A stretch of 64,000 nt of DNA from Candidatus Colwellia aromaticivorans. Lineage in GTDB: Bacteria > Pseudomonadota > Gammaproteobacteria > Enterobacterales > Alteromonadaceae. The notes beneath the pieces were generated by a model. The model did no database searches. It was not told the DNA's origin and was given only the letters and a program-made list of their open reading frames with translations. How positions within the stretch are numbered: position 1 is the first letter of the stretch; every line of letters begins with the position of its first letter. The stretch is taken from assembly GCF_003333305.1 (NCBI RefSeq), contig NZ_QOLD01000014.1:48234-112233 (forward strand). Direction: 5' to 3'. The translations under genes were made by a program, and so were the position numbers. Positions 8,897-17,401 of the stretch are shown here, piece by piece.

Positions 8897-8974
8897 AACT
8901 TCTGACGCTATTAAGCTTGGATATTCTCTTTGTATTTGTCACACTGTGTTAGTTTTTATTTAAAGGTTTAGTTT

Positions 8975-10369
8975 ATGGAATGGTTGTCGGTACTCCCACC
9001 ACTTGTGGCAATCGTAGTGGTTATATGGCGAAAAGAAGTTATTCTTGCTTTGTTAATTGCGGTATTTAGTTCCGAATTACTATTAGCTTACCGAGAACAT
9101 TCCAATGTGATTTTTTACGCTTTTATTGGGGTTGTTGAACGTATCATTATGGTATTTAGTTCACCGGGCAACACTCGATTATTGATTTTTAGTTTACTTA
9201 TTGGTGCATTACTCGCTTACGTTAGAAATTCAGGAGGGGTAACTGCTTTAGTGAATATATTGGTAAGTAAAGGGATAGCAAAAAGCAAACGACAAGTTGG
9301 TGCTGTTACCATGTTTACTGGTGTGGTCATTTTTATTGAATCAAATTTAAGTGTGCTCACCGCAGGTATTCTATCTCGTGATTTATTTGATAAATTTGAA
9401 ATGAGTCGCGCTCGCCTTGCTTTTATCATTGATAGCACCTCTGCCCCTGTGTGTATTTTGGTGCTGCTTAATGGTTGGGGAGCTTATGTGTTGGGCTTGC
9501 TTAACACTTATGAGTTAGAGCAATCATCTATGTCAGTATTATGGGGCACTATTCCTTATAATTTTTATGCGATTATAGCGCTATTGATGGTGGCTTATAC
9601 GGTCATAACAGATAAAATTCATGGTCCAATGAAGCAATCAGAATTAGCATTGCATAAGCAAGAAGTGAAGGATGAAGAGTATTTAAAAGAAGAATTAGTT
9701 AAACCCACTAAAGCGCGTTTTATGTTAGTACCATTATTAAGTATGATTGGCGGGATGTTCTTTTTTATGTACTGGACAGGTAATGGTGATATTACTCAAG
9801 GTAGCGGTAGTAAATCAGTACTTTATGCCACATGTTTAGCTTTAGCTGTTGCTTATTTTTTACTTCTTTTGGCAAAACGCTACTCTCATAAAGAGTTGGT
9901 AGAAGTAGGCTTTGAAGGGCTGTCTGAGTTATTACCTTTAGTGACTATCGTCTTGTTTTCTCTTGCGTTGGGTTCAAGTTTAAAAGAATTAGGTACAGGC
10001 CTTTTTATCGCGGGGTTTGTCGGTGAAAATTTACCGCTTATTTTTGTGGTACCGATGTTATTTATTGTTGGCGGTATTATATCATTTAGTACAGGAACCT
10101 CATGGGGCACCTTTGCTATATTAATTCCGATTGGCGTCCCGCTAATTCAATCATTAGGATTACCACCATCGTTGGTTATTGCCGCAATTTTAGGTGGTGG
10201 GGTTTTTGGTGATCATTGCTCACCAATATCTGATACTACCTGTGTATCTGCAATTGCGTCGGGGTGTGATCTGCTTGAGCATGTTAAAACACAATTACCT
10301 TACTCTGTTTTTGGTGGTAGTCTAGCGCTTATAGCTTACTTTATTGCGAGTTATTTCATGGTGGGATAA
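8975..10369 (+). CDS. nhaC: Na+/H+ antiporter, NhaC family
   Basis: 464 residues with about 11-12 hydrophobic segments, starting MEWLSVLPPLVAIVVVIWRKE. Family features include the FIESNLSVLTAG and IIDSTSAPVC segments near residues 130-160 and the GGGVFGDHCSPISDTT segment near residue 409, the NhaC signature. It would exchange Na+ for H+ (or a coupled organic acid) at the inner membrane, apt for a marine cell. Some relatives exchange malate/lactate. AAAGG lies upstream of ATG 8975. Confidence 0.85.
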   Translation: MEWLSVLPPLVAIVVVIWRKEVILALLIAVFSSELLLAYREHSNVIFYAFIGVVERIIMVFSSPGNTRLLIFSLLIGALLAYVRNSGGVTALVNILVSKGIAKSKRQVGAVTMFTGVVIFIESNLSVLTAGILSRDLFDKFEMSRARLAFIIDSTSAPVCILVLLNGWGAYVLGLLNTYELEQSSMSVLWGTIPYNFYAIIALLMVAYTVITDKIHGPMKQSELALHKQEVKDEEYLKEELVKPTKARFMLVPLLSMIGGMFFFMYWTGNGDITQGSGSKSVLYATCLALAVAYFLLLLAKRYSHKELVEVGFEGLSELLPLVTIVLFSLALGSSLKELGTGLFIAGFVGENLPLIFVVPMLFIVGGIISFSTGTSWGTFAILIPIGVPLIQSLGLPPSLVIAAILGGGVFGDHCSPISDTTCVSAIASGCDLLEHVKTQLPYSVFGGSLALIAYFIASYFMVG

Positions 10370-10420
10370 AAAACAATTTAAAGATGCTAGTTCACTAAAA
10401 ACTAGCTTTAAGGAATGATA

Positions 10421-10993
10421 ATGAAAGCGGTTATTTCAACATTAATGGCAACTATATTTACAGGTGTTATTGTCATTAAATTTTTTTTTAGTAGCTTATT
10501 AACCTTTTTTGGCTATGCCGTTTTACCTATTGAAAGCTTAAAAAATTTAACGCACTCTAAAAAAATAGTGCAAAAAATGCAGCACAGAAACAAAGTTAAA
10601 AGTGCGAATGTGTCGAAGCGTTTTATTAAACGTTCAGGTAAAAAAGTGGCAGTAACTGCTGTTTCGGCGGCAACAATAGGTACCGTAGCGGTAATAGGGA
10701 CATTAACTTATTTAGAAATAAGCCAGTATTGTGAAGATAAACAAGTGCTCAATGAAGAAGCCAATATTTTATTTGATACCGACAAACAGTTTGATATGAA
10801 CGCTTGTCTGGAGCAGGGTAAACAAGACTCAGCCGATTTTGCCAATGAAGCTTGGCAGAGTGTAAAAGAAACAAGTTCAGACGTATTAGATAGTATTGAG
10901 CAAAGCAGTGATGAATTGCTTGATCCTAGCCGTAAAGCAACGGTTGAATTATTTGAATCTATTGATGAATGGTTCAATCAAACATTTAATTAA
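10421..10993 (+). CDS. Unknown protein with two hydrophobic segments
   Basis: 190 residues. An ATG at 10415 is in frame, but AAGGA (10410-10414) sits only one base from it and six from the ATG at 10421, so 10421 is preferred. There is a hydrophobic segment at about 5-30, a Lys/Arg-rich stretch (45-72), a second small-residue hydrophobic segment (73-95, AVTAVSAATIGTVAVIGTL), then an acidic C-terminal half with two Cys. I do not recognise the family. It follows nhaC by 52 bp, with a small stem (GCTAGTT/AACTAGC, 10385-10405) between, so weak co-expression is possible. Confidence 0.72.
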   Translation: MKAVISTLMATIFTGVIVIKFFFSSLLTFFGYAVLPIESLKNLTHSKKIVQKMQHRNKVKSANVSKRFIKRSGKKVAVTAVSAATIGTVAVIGTLTYLEISQYCEDKQVLNEEANILFDTDKQFDMNACLEQGKQDSADFANEAWQSVKETSSDVLDSIEQSSDELLDPSRKATVELFESIDEWFNQTFN

Positions 10994-11086
10994 TTTTCTG
11001 TATATTAGCAATTAATTGTTAAGTTTTAATAATGTCAGTCGATAATCTCTTTACTAGCATAATTTTACGAAAAAGAGAGTGATTCA

Positions 11087-11659
11087 TTGGCTGTTAATGC
11101 TGCTAACAACATACCTGACAATAATATAGCGCCCAATTCAGAAATATTATTGCATGAACTGCAATTAGGTGAACAGCTAAATGAAAGCGTTCATCAAGCA
11201 AGACGTGCAGATTTTTCTTTGATGTTAGCGATGCTTTGTGATGATGTTAGGGAACACAGTCAATTTATATTACCGCAATCAGATGTTAGTGATGAATCTA
11301 AACAGACTACCCAATCATTAAGAAAGCATTTTGATTTACCTGAACAAGCGCCGTTAGCATTGAAAAATATTGAACAAATTAGTCAGTATAATCAAAGTCA
11401 ATTAATTGCTGATAATGATTTTGTGTCAATTAAATTAAGTAATGCCTTGTCACCAAAGCCGTTAACTTTTCGTGATGATAACCACCACATAGCCAGTAAT
11501 GTTTTAGGTAATACTAGCCTAACTTGCCAAGAAAAACATACCCATCAGCAGTCATCAAAAGTACTCAATAAACGTGTAAAGATGAATGTAGAAGGTTGGC
11601 TTAAAACGGTACAAACAGCATTAGTAAAATCGACTCTAGTCAACGCTATTACTGCTTAG
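11087..11659 (+). CDS. Probable VC2046/SO_2500-family protein
   Basis: 190 residues from a TTG start (AGAGAG upstream), soluble and with no signal peptide. The segment LLHELQLGEQLNESVHQARRADFSLMLAMLCDDV (residues about 20-54) resembles the conserved start of a small gammaproteobacterial family of unknown function known as VC2046/SO_2500; that match is from memory. The middle is Gln/Asn-rich and poorly structured, and the C-terminus has a basic helix. An alternative is a lineage-specific orphan. Confidence 0.65.
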   Translation: MAVNAANNIPDNNIAPNSEILLHELQLGEQLNESVHQARRADFSLMLAMLCDDVREHSQFILPQSDVSDESKQTTQSLRKHFDLPEQAPLALKNIEQISQYNQSQLIADNDFVSIKLSNALSPKPLTFRDDNHHIASNVLGNTSLTCQEKHTHQQSSKVLNKRVKMNVEGWLKTVQTALVKSTLVNAITA

Positions 11660-11686
11660 TTCTGTTAGTTCTGTATATTCTGCACG

Positions 11687-12280
11687 TTATTTCCCACAGC
11701 AATGTTTAAATTTTTTCCCTTTTTTTGATTGCCATGCTGTTGGGTAATGATTACAAGGGCAAAGATCATTGCGCTTTATGTTTGCCAACTCACTATGTGA
11801 AATAATATCACCGTCAATATAACGCCATTGCTTTAAGGGAGCATTAAGAGACAATTGTTCTTTGACTTCTGTGTTTTCGGTTATAGTTGGTGACATGCTT
11901 TCTTCTAAGATAAAACGTGATTTTTCTCGAAGTTCACATAAGGTGTTATTTATTATATAAAAAGCCGAAAACTCAACGAATTGCTCTGTTGTGTTATTTA
12001 CGTTATTTACGACAGGGTATACTTTAAGCGCTATCCATACACAAGCCTTACTCCAATCATCAATGTTTTCAACTGATTGTGCTGCTTGGCTGCTTTTTGC
12101 GTAGGTATCATAAATATACTGTGCATTGCCAAGGGCGTATGCACTAAAGCGAGATCGCATTAATTGCTCTGCTGTTTGCACGAGCATTTCTTTATTAATA
12201 TAAGGCTGACAACAGGATGAAAAATCACAGTTGGCGCCACAGAAACAGGCTTGAGTAGTGTTTATAGAATTAGTGTTCAT
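11687..12280 (-). CDS. YchJ-like SEC-C motif protein (UPF0225)
   Basis: 197 residues. The N-terminal zinc-type motif CFCGANCDFSSCCQPY (residues 12-27) and the YchJ core AEQLMRSRFSAYALGNAQYI are clear. The C-terminus is a SEC-C motif, RNDLCPC...KFKHCCGK, with the spacing used to bind one zinc ion in SecA tails. YchJ proteins combine an NTF2-like domain with these motifs; no reaction is established. It ends 28 bp past the convergent 11087 gene. Confidence 0.85.
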   Translation of the reverse strand: MNTNSINTTQACFCGANCDFSSCCQPYINKEMLVQTAEQLMRSRFSAYALGNAQYIYDTYAKSSQAAQSVENIDDWSKACVWIALKVYPVVNNVNNTTEQFVEFSAFYIINNTLCELREKSRFILEESMSPTITENTEVKEQLSLNAPLKQWRYIDGDIISHSELANIKRNDLCPCNHYPTAWQSKKGKKFKHCCGK

Positions 12281-12400
12281 AGATTTTGGTAAAATAAAAT
12301 TTTCTCTTAGTTTATCATCATTGGCCGCAAAATGACGGTAGCTGTTGGCTTCTTAACCTTAATGCCAATGTTCACTGAATCGGTCTTGAATGGTTGCGAC

Positions 12401-13024
12401 TTAATATTTATTTTTAAGGGGTAACCGTGCATGAAGCATGTAAAGGTAAATAACAGAAAATAGTAAACCGCCCAGCGCACCCCATAAATGAGCATTTACA
12501 GCGACACTTGCCTCTATTAAATTGCTCACATCAGAACTTGCACCATAGAATTGCTCATGAGCAATTTTAAGGCAAACCCCTAAAAATAATAAGTAGCCGG
12601 TTTTGTCTTTAGCGTTAATATCCATTAGCGCGCCAAAAACAAAAACACCATGCAACACGCCAGATAAACCTACATATTGTATCAATGTAGGCTCAAAGTA
12701 ATAGATACCAACACTAGTGGTTAATGAGCACAATAAAAATAAAAGGGTATAATTTTTTATGCTATAAAAACGTCCATGTAAAGCCCACAGCATAAATAAG
12801 GCTGCTAGGTTTAGTAACAAATGATAACCATTGGTATGTAATATATGGCCAGAAAAAAGTCGCCAAACTTCACCTTGAGTGATTAATTCCCTTTGATAAA
12901 CCAAGGTTTGAGTAAATGAGTTACCTATAAAATATTCACCAATAAAAGCGATAACCGACAGTAATGCGATGATTAATACAACTTGAAAATGTTGTCTAGA
13001 AATAGCTAAGGTGTTTAATTTCAT
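12401..13024 (-). CDS. rrtA: Rhombosortase (rhomboid-family serine protease)
   Basis: 207 residues, six predicted membrane segments. Serine motif GLSGVLHG (S121) and catalytic histidine H179 in NAHLWGALGG form the rhomboid dyad; GHILHTNGYHLLLNL (59-73) is the conserved helix-2 segment. The short length and the SGVLHG/HLWGAL forms fit the rhombosortase subfamily, which is thought to process proteins with a GlyGly-CTERM tail before export to the cell surface. None of the proteins encoded in this window ends in such a tail, so its substrates lie elsewhere. Confidence 0.82.
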   Translation of the reverse strand: MKLNTLAISRQHFQVVLIIALLSVIAFIGEYFIGNSFTQTLVYQRELITQGEVWRLFSGHILHTNGYHLLLNLAALFMLWALHGRFYSIKNYTLLFLLCSLTTSVGIYYFEPTLIQYVGLSGVLHGVFVFGALMDINAKDKTGYLLFLGVCLKIAHEQFYGASSDVSNLIEASVAVNAHLWGALGGLLFSVIYLYMLHARLPLKNKY

Positions 13025-13124
13025 TTAGTTTAGAGTTTTAAAAGCTGAAGTTATTAGGGCTTGAGTATACATGAGTATACAATGGTGCTTTATAAAGTTT
13101 AAACTCATTGGCGCTTTTCTTTTT

Positions 13125-13814
13125 ATGTCTAGAATTTTATGTGAGAAATGTCAACGTCCAATCATTGCTTGTATTTGTAACTTCATTTGTAAAATTGATA
13201 ATCCAACAGCTGTTTTAGTGTTACAACATCCTAGTGAAGTTAAGCAAACCAAGGGTACTGTTGCCTTATTAAGTCGTTCACTAAATCATTGCCAAGTATT
13301 AGTTGGTGAAGACTTCTCAGAACATGATGAACTGAATATTATGCTTGCGAATCATCAAGCATTGTTACTTTACCCAAGCGCCGAGTCAGAAGTACTATCA
13401 TTGACTAAATATGAGTTTAATAGTACTAATATCAACCATGATGAAAAGAGTAAACAGCCAAAATTACTGATAATCCTCGATGGCACATGGAAAAAAGCCT
13501 TTCGTATGTTTATGTTATCTTCTAACCTACAGGCATTAAAACAAGTTCGTTTACCTGATACGCTTGCCAATAATGGCCAATACTTAATTCGTAAAGTGGC
13601 TAAAAAAAATGCATTATCAAGCCTTGAAGCATGTTGTTTTGCTCTCGCATTACTTGATAACGAGTTAGGTGAGAATGAGCTAGATGATAATCAATTAGGT
13701 GATAAAGTATTAAATAATATGAAACAAAGTGTTGATTGTGGTCTTTATCAAGACTTATTGAATAAGTTTGCACAATTTAATCAGTTTCAGTTATCGTTTA
13801 GACCGTCAACATAA
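13125..13814 (+). CDS. DTW-domain tRNA aminocarboxypropyltransferase (TapT-like)
   Basis: 229 residues from ATG 13125, starting MSRILCEKCQRPIIACICNF. The frame is open to ATG 13071, but the extra 18 residues are hydrophobic and not family-like; neither start has a strong ribosome-binding site. It carries the N-terminal C-x2-C...C-x-C cluster, the DTW motif in the form LDGTWKKAFRM, and RKVAKKNALSSLEA. DTW enzymes transfer the 3-amino-3-carboxypropyl group of S-adenosylmethionine to a uridine in tRNA (acp3U). An Asn/Asp/Glu-rich insert (ELGENELDDNQLGD) near the C-terminus is unusual. Confidence 0.82.
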   Translation: MSRILCEKCQRPIIACICNFICKIDNPTAVLVLQHPSEVKQTKGTVALLSRSLNHCQVLVGEDFSEHDELNIMLANHQALLLYPSAESEVLSLTKYEFNSTNINHDEKSKQPKLLIILDGTWKKAFRMFMLSSNLQALKQVRLPDTLANNGQYLIRKVAKKNALSSLEACCFALALLDNELGENELDDNQLGDKVLNNMKQSVDCGLYQDLLNKFAQFNQFQLSFRPST

Positions 13815-13847
13815 TATTTTAAATTTCTTTAATGGACACCCATTTCA

Positions 13848-15656
13848 ATGCCAAAAAAGTATATGTTTCACAGTTTTACCCGTTTTACCCGTTTGACTAC
13901 GGCGAGTTTTTTATTACTTGTTAGCTCTTTATCAGCAACAGTTTTACCGCCAAGTTCTCTATTGAAAACGACTGATATAAAACGAGAAATTCGTGAACCT
14001 GAAGCCGCAACTGGTTATCAGGCTAAAAAAGCTGTGTATGGCAAAGAGTTTATGGTAGCTGCTGCTAATCCCTATGCTAGCCACGCTGGATATACTATTT
14101 TAGAGCAAGGTGGTAGTGCTGTTGATGCAGCTATTGCAGTGCAATTAGTTTTAACATTAGTGGAGCCACAATCATCTGGTATTGGTGGTGGTACGTTTAT
14201 GCTGTATTGGGATAATAAACGAAAAGAAATGACCACTTTTGATGGTAGAGAAACAGCGCCCTCAGCAGCAACGAGTTCTCTATTTTTAGACAAACAGAGT
14301 AAGCCCTTGAAATGGATTGACGCAGTAGTTGGTGGTCGTTCAGTTGGCGTACCAGGAGTAATGGCTACATTTAAAAAGGCACATAGTAAATATGGAAAAT
14401 TGCCATGGGCTGCTTTATTTGAGCCAGCAATTGCTTTGGCAGAAAATGGTTTTGTGGTTTCACCGCGCTTAGAGAAACTACTGTCTATTAATTTTAATCC
14501 AGGCATTTATAAGCTGACTGAAATTAACCAATATTTTTTTCCAAATGGAAAGTCATTAAAAAAGGGCGATATTCTAGTAAATAAAAAACTTGCTAAGGTT
14601 TATCGAAGCCTAGCAAAAGAAGGTGTTGATGTTTTTTATCAAGGTTGGATAGCAAAAAAAATAGTTGATACCGTTCAAAATTCAGCAATAGCGCCTGGAT
14701 TATTAACAATGAAAGATATGGCTGCATATCAGACTAAAGAAAGAGCGCCTGTGTGTGGTCCCTACCGAGAGTATACTCTTTGTGGCATGGCACCTCCTAG
14801 TTCAGGCGGCGTTGCGGTTATTCAAATTCTGGCCCAATTACAACGTTTTCATTTAGCTAATTACCCTGTTAATTCGGCACAAGCGATACATTTGTATACG
14901 CAAAGTTCTCGGTTAGCTTTTGCAGATAGAGATCGCTATATTGCTGATGACGATTATGTTTCTGTACCCGTTGCGGGATTACTGTCACCTGAGTACTTAG
15001 CTAAGCGGTCAGCATTAATTAACCCTCAAAAAGATATGTTCAAGGCTTATGCCGGTATACCAGAGGGTGCAGCAGCATTAACCGACGGTAACTCAATTGA
15101 GCGACCTTCTACGAGTCACTTATCCATTATTGATGCCCAGGGTAATGCGATTTCTATGACGAGTAGTATCGAAAATGCATTTGGCTCTGCGTTGATGGTT
15201 GAAGGTTTTATTTTAAATAATCAACTGACTGACTTTTCTTTTATTCCTAAGAAAAATGAGCAATTGCTTGCCAACAGAGTACAAGCCAATAAACGTCCAA
15301 GAAGTTCAATGGCGCCTATGATGATTTTTAATAAAGACAAATCGTTGAAGTTGTTGGTAGGCTCTCCTGGTGGTAGCCGTATTATTAATTATGTCTCGCA
15401 AACCATTATTGGGGTGCTTGATTGGCAATTAAATCCTCAAGAAGCGATTAATTTACCGAAGATAACCAATCGAAATTATGTAACAACATTAGAACGTGGA
15501 ACAACAGCTCAAACGCTACAGCCAATATTGGAAGCCAAAGGTCATACTGTGCATATTAGGGACTTGAATAGTGGTTTACATGCCATTGAACTGACCAACT
15601 CAGGTTTGGTTGGTGGCGCAGATCCTAGAAGAGAAGGGCTAGTGTTGGCAAAGTAA
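13848..15656 (+). CDS. ggt: Gamma-glutamyltransferase
   Basis: 602 residues, exported (signal peptide about 1-30). Ntn-hydrolase precursor: autocleavage is expected just before T422 in STSHLSIIDAQGNAIS, which becomes the nucleophile of the small subunit. Other family segments are GGSAVDAAIAVQLVL, SSGIGGGTFMLYWD and the GSPGGSRIINYV loop near the end. It cleaves glutathione and other gamma-glutamyl compounds in the periplasm for amino-acid recovery. The length is normal and the frame intact. A 14-bp perfect hairpin follows the stop. Confidence 0.93.
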   Translation: MPKKYMFHSFTRFTRLTTASFLLLVSSLSATVLPPSSLLKTTDIKREIREPEAATGYQAKKAVYGKEFMVAAANPYASHAGYTILEQGGSAVDAAIAVQLVLTLVEPQSSGIGGGTFMLYWDNKRKEMTTFDGRETAPSAATSSLFLDKQSKPLKWIDAVVGGRSVGVPGVMATFKKAHSKYGKLPWAALFEPAIALAENGFVVSPRLEKLLSINFNPGIYKLTEINQYFFPNGKSLKKGDILVNKKLAKVYRSLAKEGVDVFYQGWIAKKIVDTVQNSAIAPGLLTMKDMAAYQTKERAPVCGPYREYTLCGMAPPSSGGVAVIQILAQLQRFHLANYPVNSAQAIHLYTQSSRLAFADRDRYIADDDYVSVPVAGLLSPEYLAKRSALINPQKDMFKAYAGIPEGAAALTDGNSIERPSTSHLSIIDAQGNAISMTSSIENAFGSALMVEGFILNNQLTDFSFIPKKNEQLLANRVQANKRPRSSMAPMMIFNKDKSLKLLVGSPGGSRIINYVSQTIIGVLDWQLNPQEAINLPKITNRNYVTTLERGTTAQTLQPILEAKGHTVHIRDLNSGLHAIELTNSGLVGGADPRREGLVLAK

Positions 15657-15666
15657 TCTTTCTTTA

Positions 15667-15704
15667 TTACCTTGAATAACACATTAGCGAGTTATTCAAG
15701 GTAA
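15667..15704 (+). terminator. Hairpin after ggt
   Basis: TTACCTTGAATAAC and GTTATTCAAGGTAA form a perfect 14-bp stem with a 10-nt loop, starting 11 bp after the ggt stop. The T-run after it is weak (CTGTTTTAT), so termination efficiency is uncertain; it may also protect the mRNA end. Confidence 0.65.
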
Positions 15705-15840
15705 CTGTTTTATGTTGCTATGCTTAAATTCCCTTTTGTTCGTAATAACTCATCAACATTAAAATTTATTCAAACCTTTTATCGTTGGTGATAAAAAGTT
15801 TGTTAAACGATAATATACGATTGTACAGTGATTTACTTAA

Positions 15841-15960
15841 CCGAAAAATAAAACGCAGTGTGACATATTAGCTAAACAGAACTTTCAATTTGTTCATGGT
15901 TATCTATTTAGCAAACCAATTACTGATGAAGCTTTTGCAACATATATTGGTAATAACTAA
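15841..15960 (+). pseudogene. Remnant of the C-terminus of an EAL-domain protein
   Basis: The frame ending at TAA 15958-15960 reads QCDILAKQNF then QFVHGYLFSKPITDEAFATY. This matches the end of EAL-domain c-di-GMP phosphodiesterases, whose last strand usually reads GCD..QGYLFSKP followed by EAF. An in-frame stop lies just before 15841, and no upstream EAL sequence exists between here and ggt, so only about 40 codons remain. The order and spacing of the matching residues support homology, but the piece is short. Confidence 0.6.
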
Positions 15961-15974
15961 ACACCAGGTAATTT

Positions 15975-16874
15975 ATGTTATTAAACTTTATACAAAAACA
16001 CTCACTAACAAAAAGTTTTTGCGATACAGCTAATGATTATTATATTCCTTTAGCTAACAAGCTAGCTAAAGACTATCTGCAGCTTAACCGCCAACATAAA
16101 AGTACTTTTTTTGTTGGTATAAATGGTTGTCAGGGCTCAGGTAAATCAACGTTGGCCGAGTTCTTAGCAGATTACCTTAACAAGACATTTAATTTATCTG
16201 TAGTCGTGTTATCACTTGATGACTTTTACTTTGGTAAACTTCAGCGTCAACAATTAGCACAACAATATCATCCATTATTTAAAATTCGTGGTGTACCTGG
16301 TACTCATGATGTGAATTCATTAAAGTCAGTGTTAGCACAGTTAAAAAATTCTAAAAATACAAATAAAGCCATTTGTTTACCACAATTTGATAAAGCCCAA
16401 GATAACCCTTTGCCGATGAAAAATGGGTTAACGGTGACATCAGGTGTTGATATTGTCTTGTTTGAGGGCTGGTGTTGGGGTATACCCGCAGAAAATTCAA
16501 ATGACTTAAACTTACCGATAAATGCACTAGAAGCACAATTTGATCAGCAGGGGATTTGGCGAAGGCAAGTAAATTACTCATTAGAACATGATTATCAACC
16601 GCTATATTCTTTTATGGATATTTGGCTAATGTTAAAGGCGCCAAGCTTTGATGTTGTTTTTCAATGGCGTTTAGAGCAAGAACAAAAGTTAGCAAAAGCT
16701 AATATCAATAATGGTAGCGCTAATGGAGTGATGACTACCTCAGAAGTGAATGAATTTATCCTGTTTTTTCAAAGATTAACAATTCATGGCTTAAACGTAT
16801 TACCTACAACAGTTGATATACTTTTCGAATTAGGCAGTAACAGAGAAATTATTGCGAGTAGAGGTATTGATTAA
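15975..16874 (+). CDS. P-loop kinase, glycerate 3-kinase/YggC-like
   Basis: 299 residues. The Walker A motif is GINGCQGSGKST (48-59), followed by VVLSLDDFYFGK and the family segment HPLFKIRGVPGTHD, seen in D-glycerate 3-kinase, yeast Tda10 and E. coli YggC proteins. A further conserved segment is DIVLFEGWCWG. It probably phosphorylates glycerate or another small hydroxy compound; the substrate is not proven for bacterial members. It starts 14 bp after the EAL remnant and ends before a strong bidirectional terminator. Confidence 0.8.
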   Translation: MLLNFIQKHSLTKSFCDTANDYYIPLANKLAKDYLQLNRQHKSTFFVGINGCQGSGKSTLAEFLADYLNKTFNLSVVVLSLDDFYFGKLQRQQLAQQYHPLFKIRGVPGTHDVNSLKSVLAQLKNSKNTNKAICLPQFDKAQDNPLPMKNGLTVTSGVDIVLFEGWCWGIPAENSNDLNLPINALEAQFDQQGIWRRQVNYSLEHDYQPLYSFMDIWLMLKAPSFDVVFQWRLEQEQKLAKANINNGSANGVMTTSEVNEFILFFQRLTIHGLNVLPTTVDILFELGSNREIIASRGID

Positions 16875-16911
16875 AGGGTGCTGATACCTGTTTCAGTGAA
16901 CGAGTATAAAT

Positions 16912-16950
16912 AAAAAGAGTGATGACAATACTATTGTTATCACTCTTTTT
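16912..16950. terminator. Bidirectional terminator
   Basis: AAAAAGAGTGATGACAATA pairs with TATTGTTATCACTCTTTTT (one G-T wobble) around a very small loop, with A-run and T-run on either side. It serves the kinase gene (+) and the small minus-strand gene ending at 16990. Confidence 0.88.
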
Positions 16951-16989
16951 AAATTTATTCTGTATTAAAATTTAATACTTTAATAAAGC

Positions 16990-17178
16990 TTAAGCACGCG
17001 CTTCTTTAGCATCTAAAGAACAAGCTTTTTCTTCTTCGATTATACCCGCTTCAACAGCATCGATTGCACGTTGGTCATGCTTGTTAGCAGGACAACCACA
17101 AGTGTGCGCACTTACATTGTGTAAACGAGCTTGTTCTAAGTGCCATTGTGCTACTTTGATATGTTGGTCAACATTCAT
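16990..17178 (-). CDS. Small soluble protein with a CGCP motif, 62 residues
   Basis: Starts MNVDQHIKVAQWHLEQARLH and contains SAHTCGCPANKHDQRAID. A very good ribosome-binding site (GGAGAAG, 6 bases upstream) supports expression. Three Cys (CGC plus a single C near the end) and several His could bind metal, but I recognise no family. It is monocistronic, with a terminator at its 3' end. Confidence 0.75.
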   Translation of the reverse strand: MNVDQHIKVAQWHLEQARLHNVSAHTCGCPANKHDQRAIDAVEAGIIEEEKACSLDAKEARA

Positions 17179-17401
17179 TTTTACTTCTCCAAGACGGTAA
17201 TTATATTAAATCGAAATCTATCAAAATTGATAAGATGCGTGATTGTATTAAAAACTAGGCTTATGTCTAGGAAAATTTTATTATTAATGAAAAAAAGTGT
17301 TTAAATCAATAGTCCTATAGGTAATTAGTGATACGTCTACTAATTTATCGGGTCATGAAGTAAATTTATGCCTTATGACAAATAGTTTCATTTTTGAATT
17401 T

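Noticed and set aside
12307..12495. Minus-strand open frame of 62 codons at the 3' end of the rhombosortase gene
   Set aside because: Overlaps the rhombosortase coding region in another frame and has no family features.
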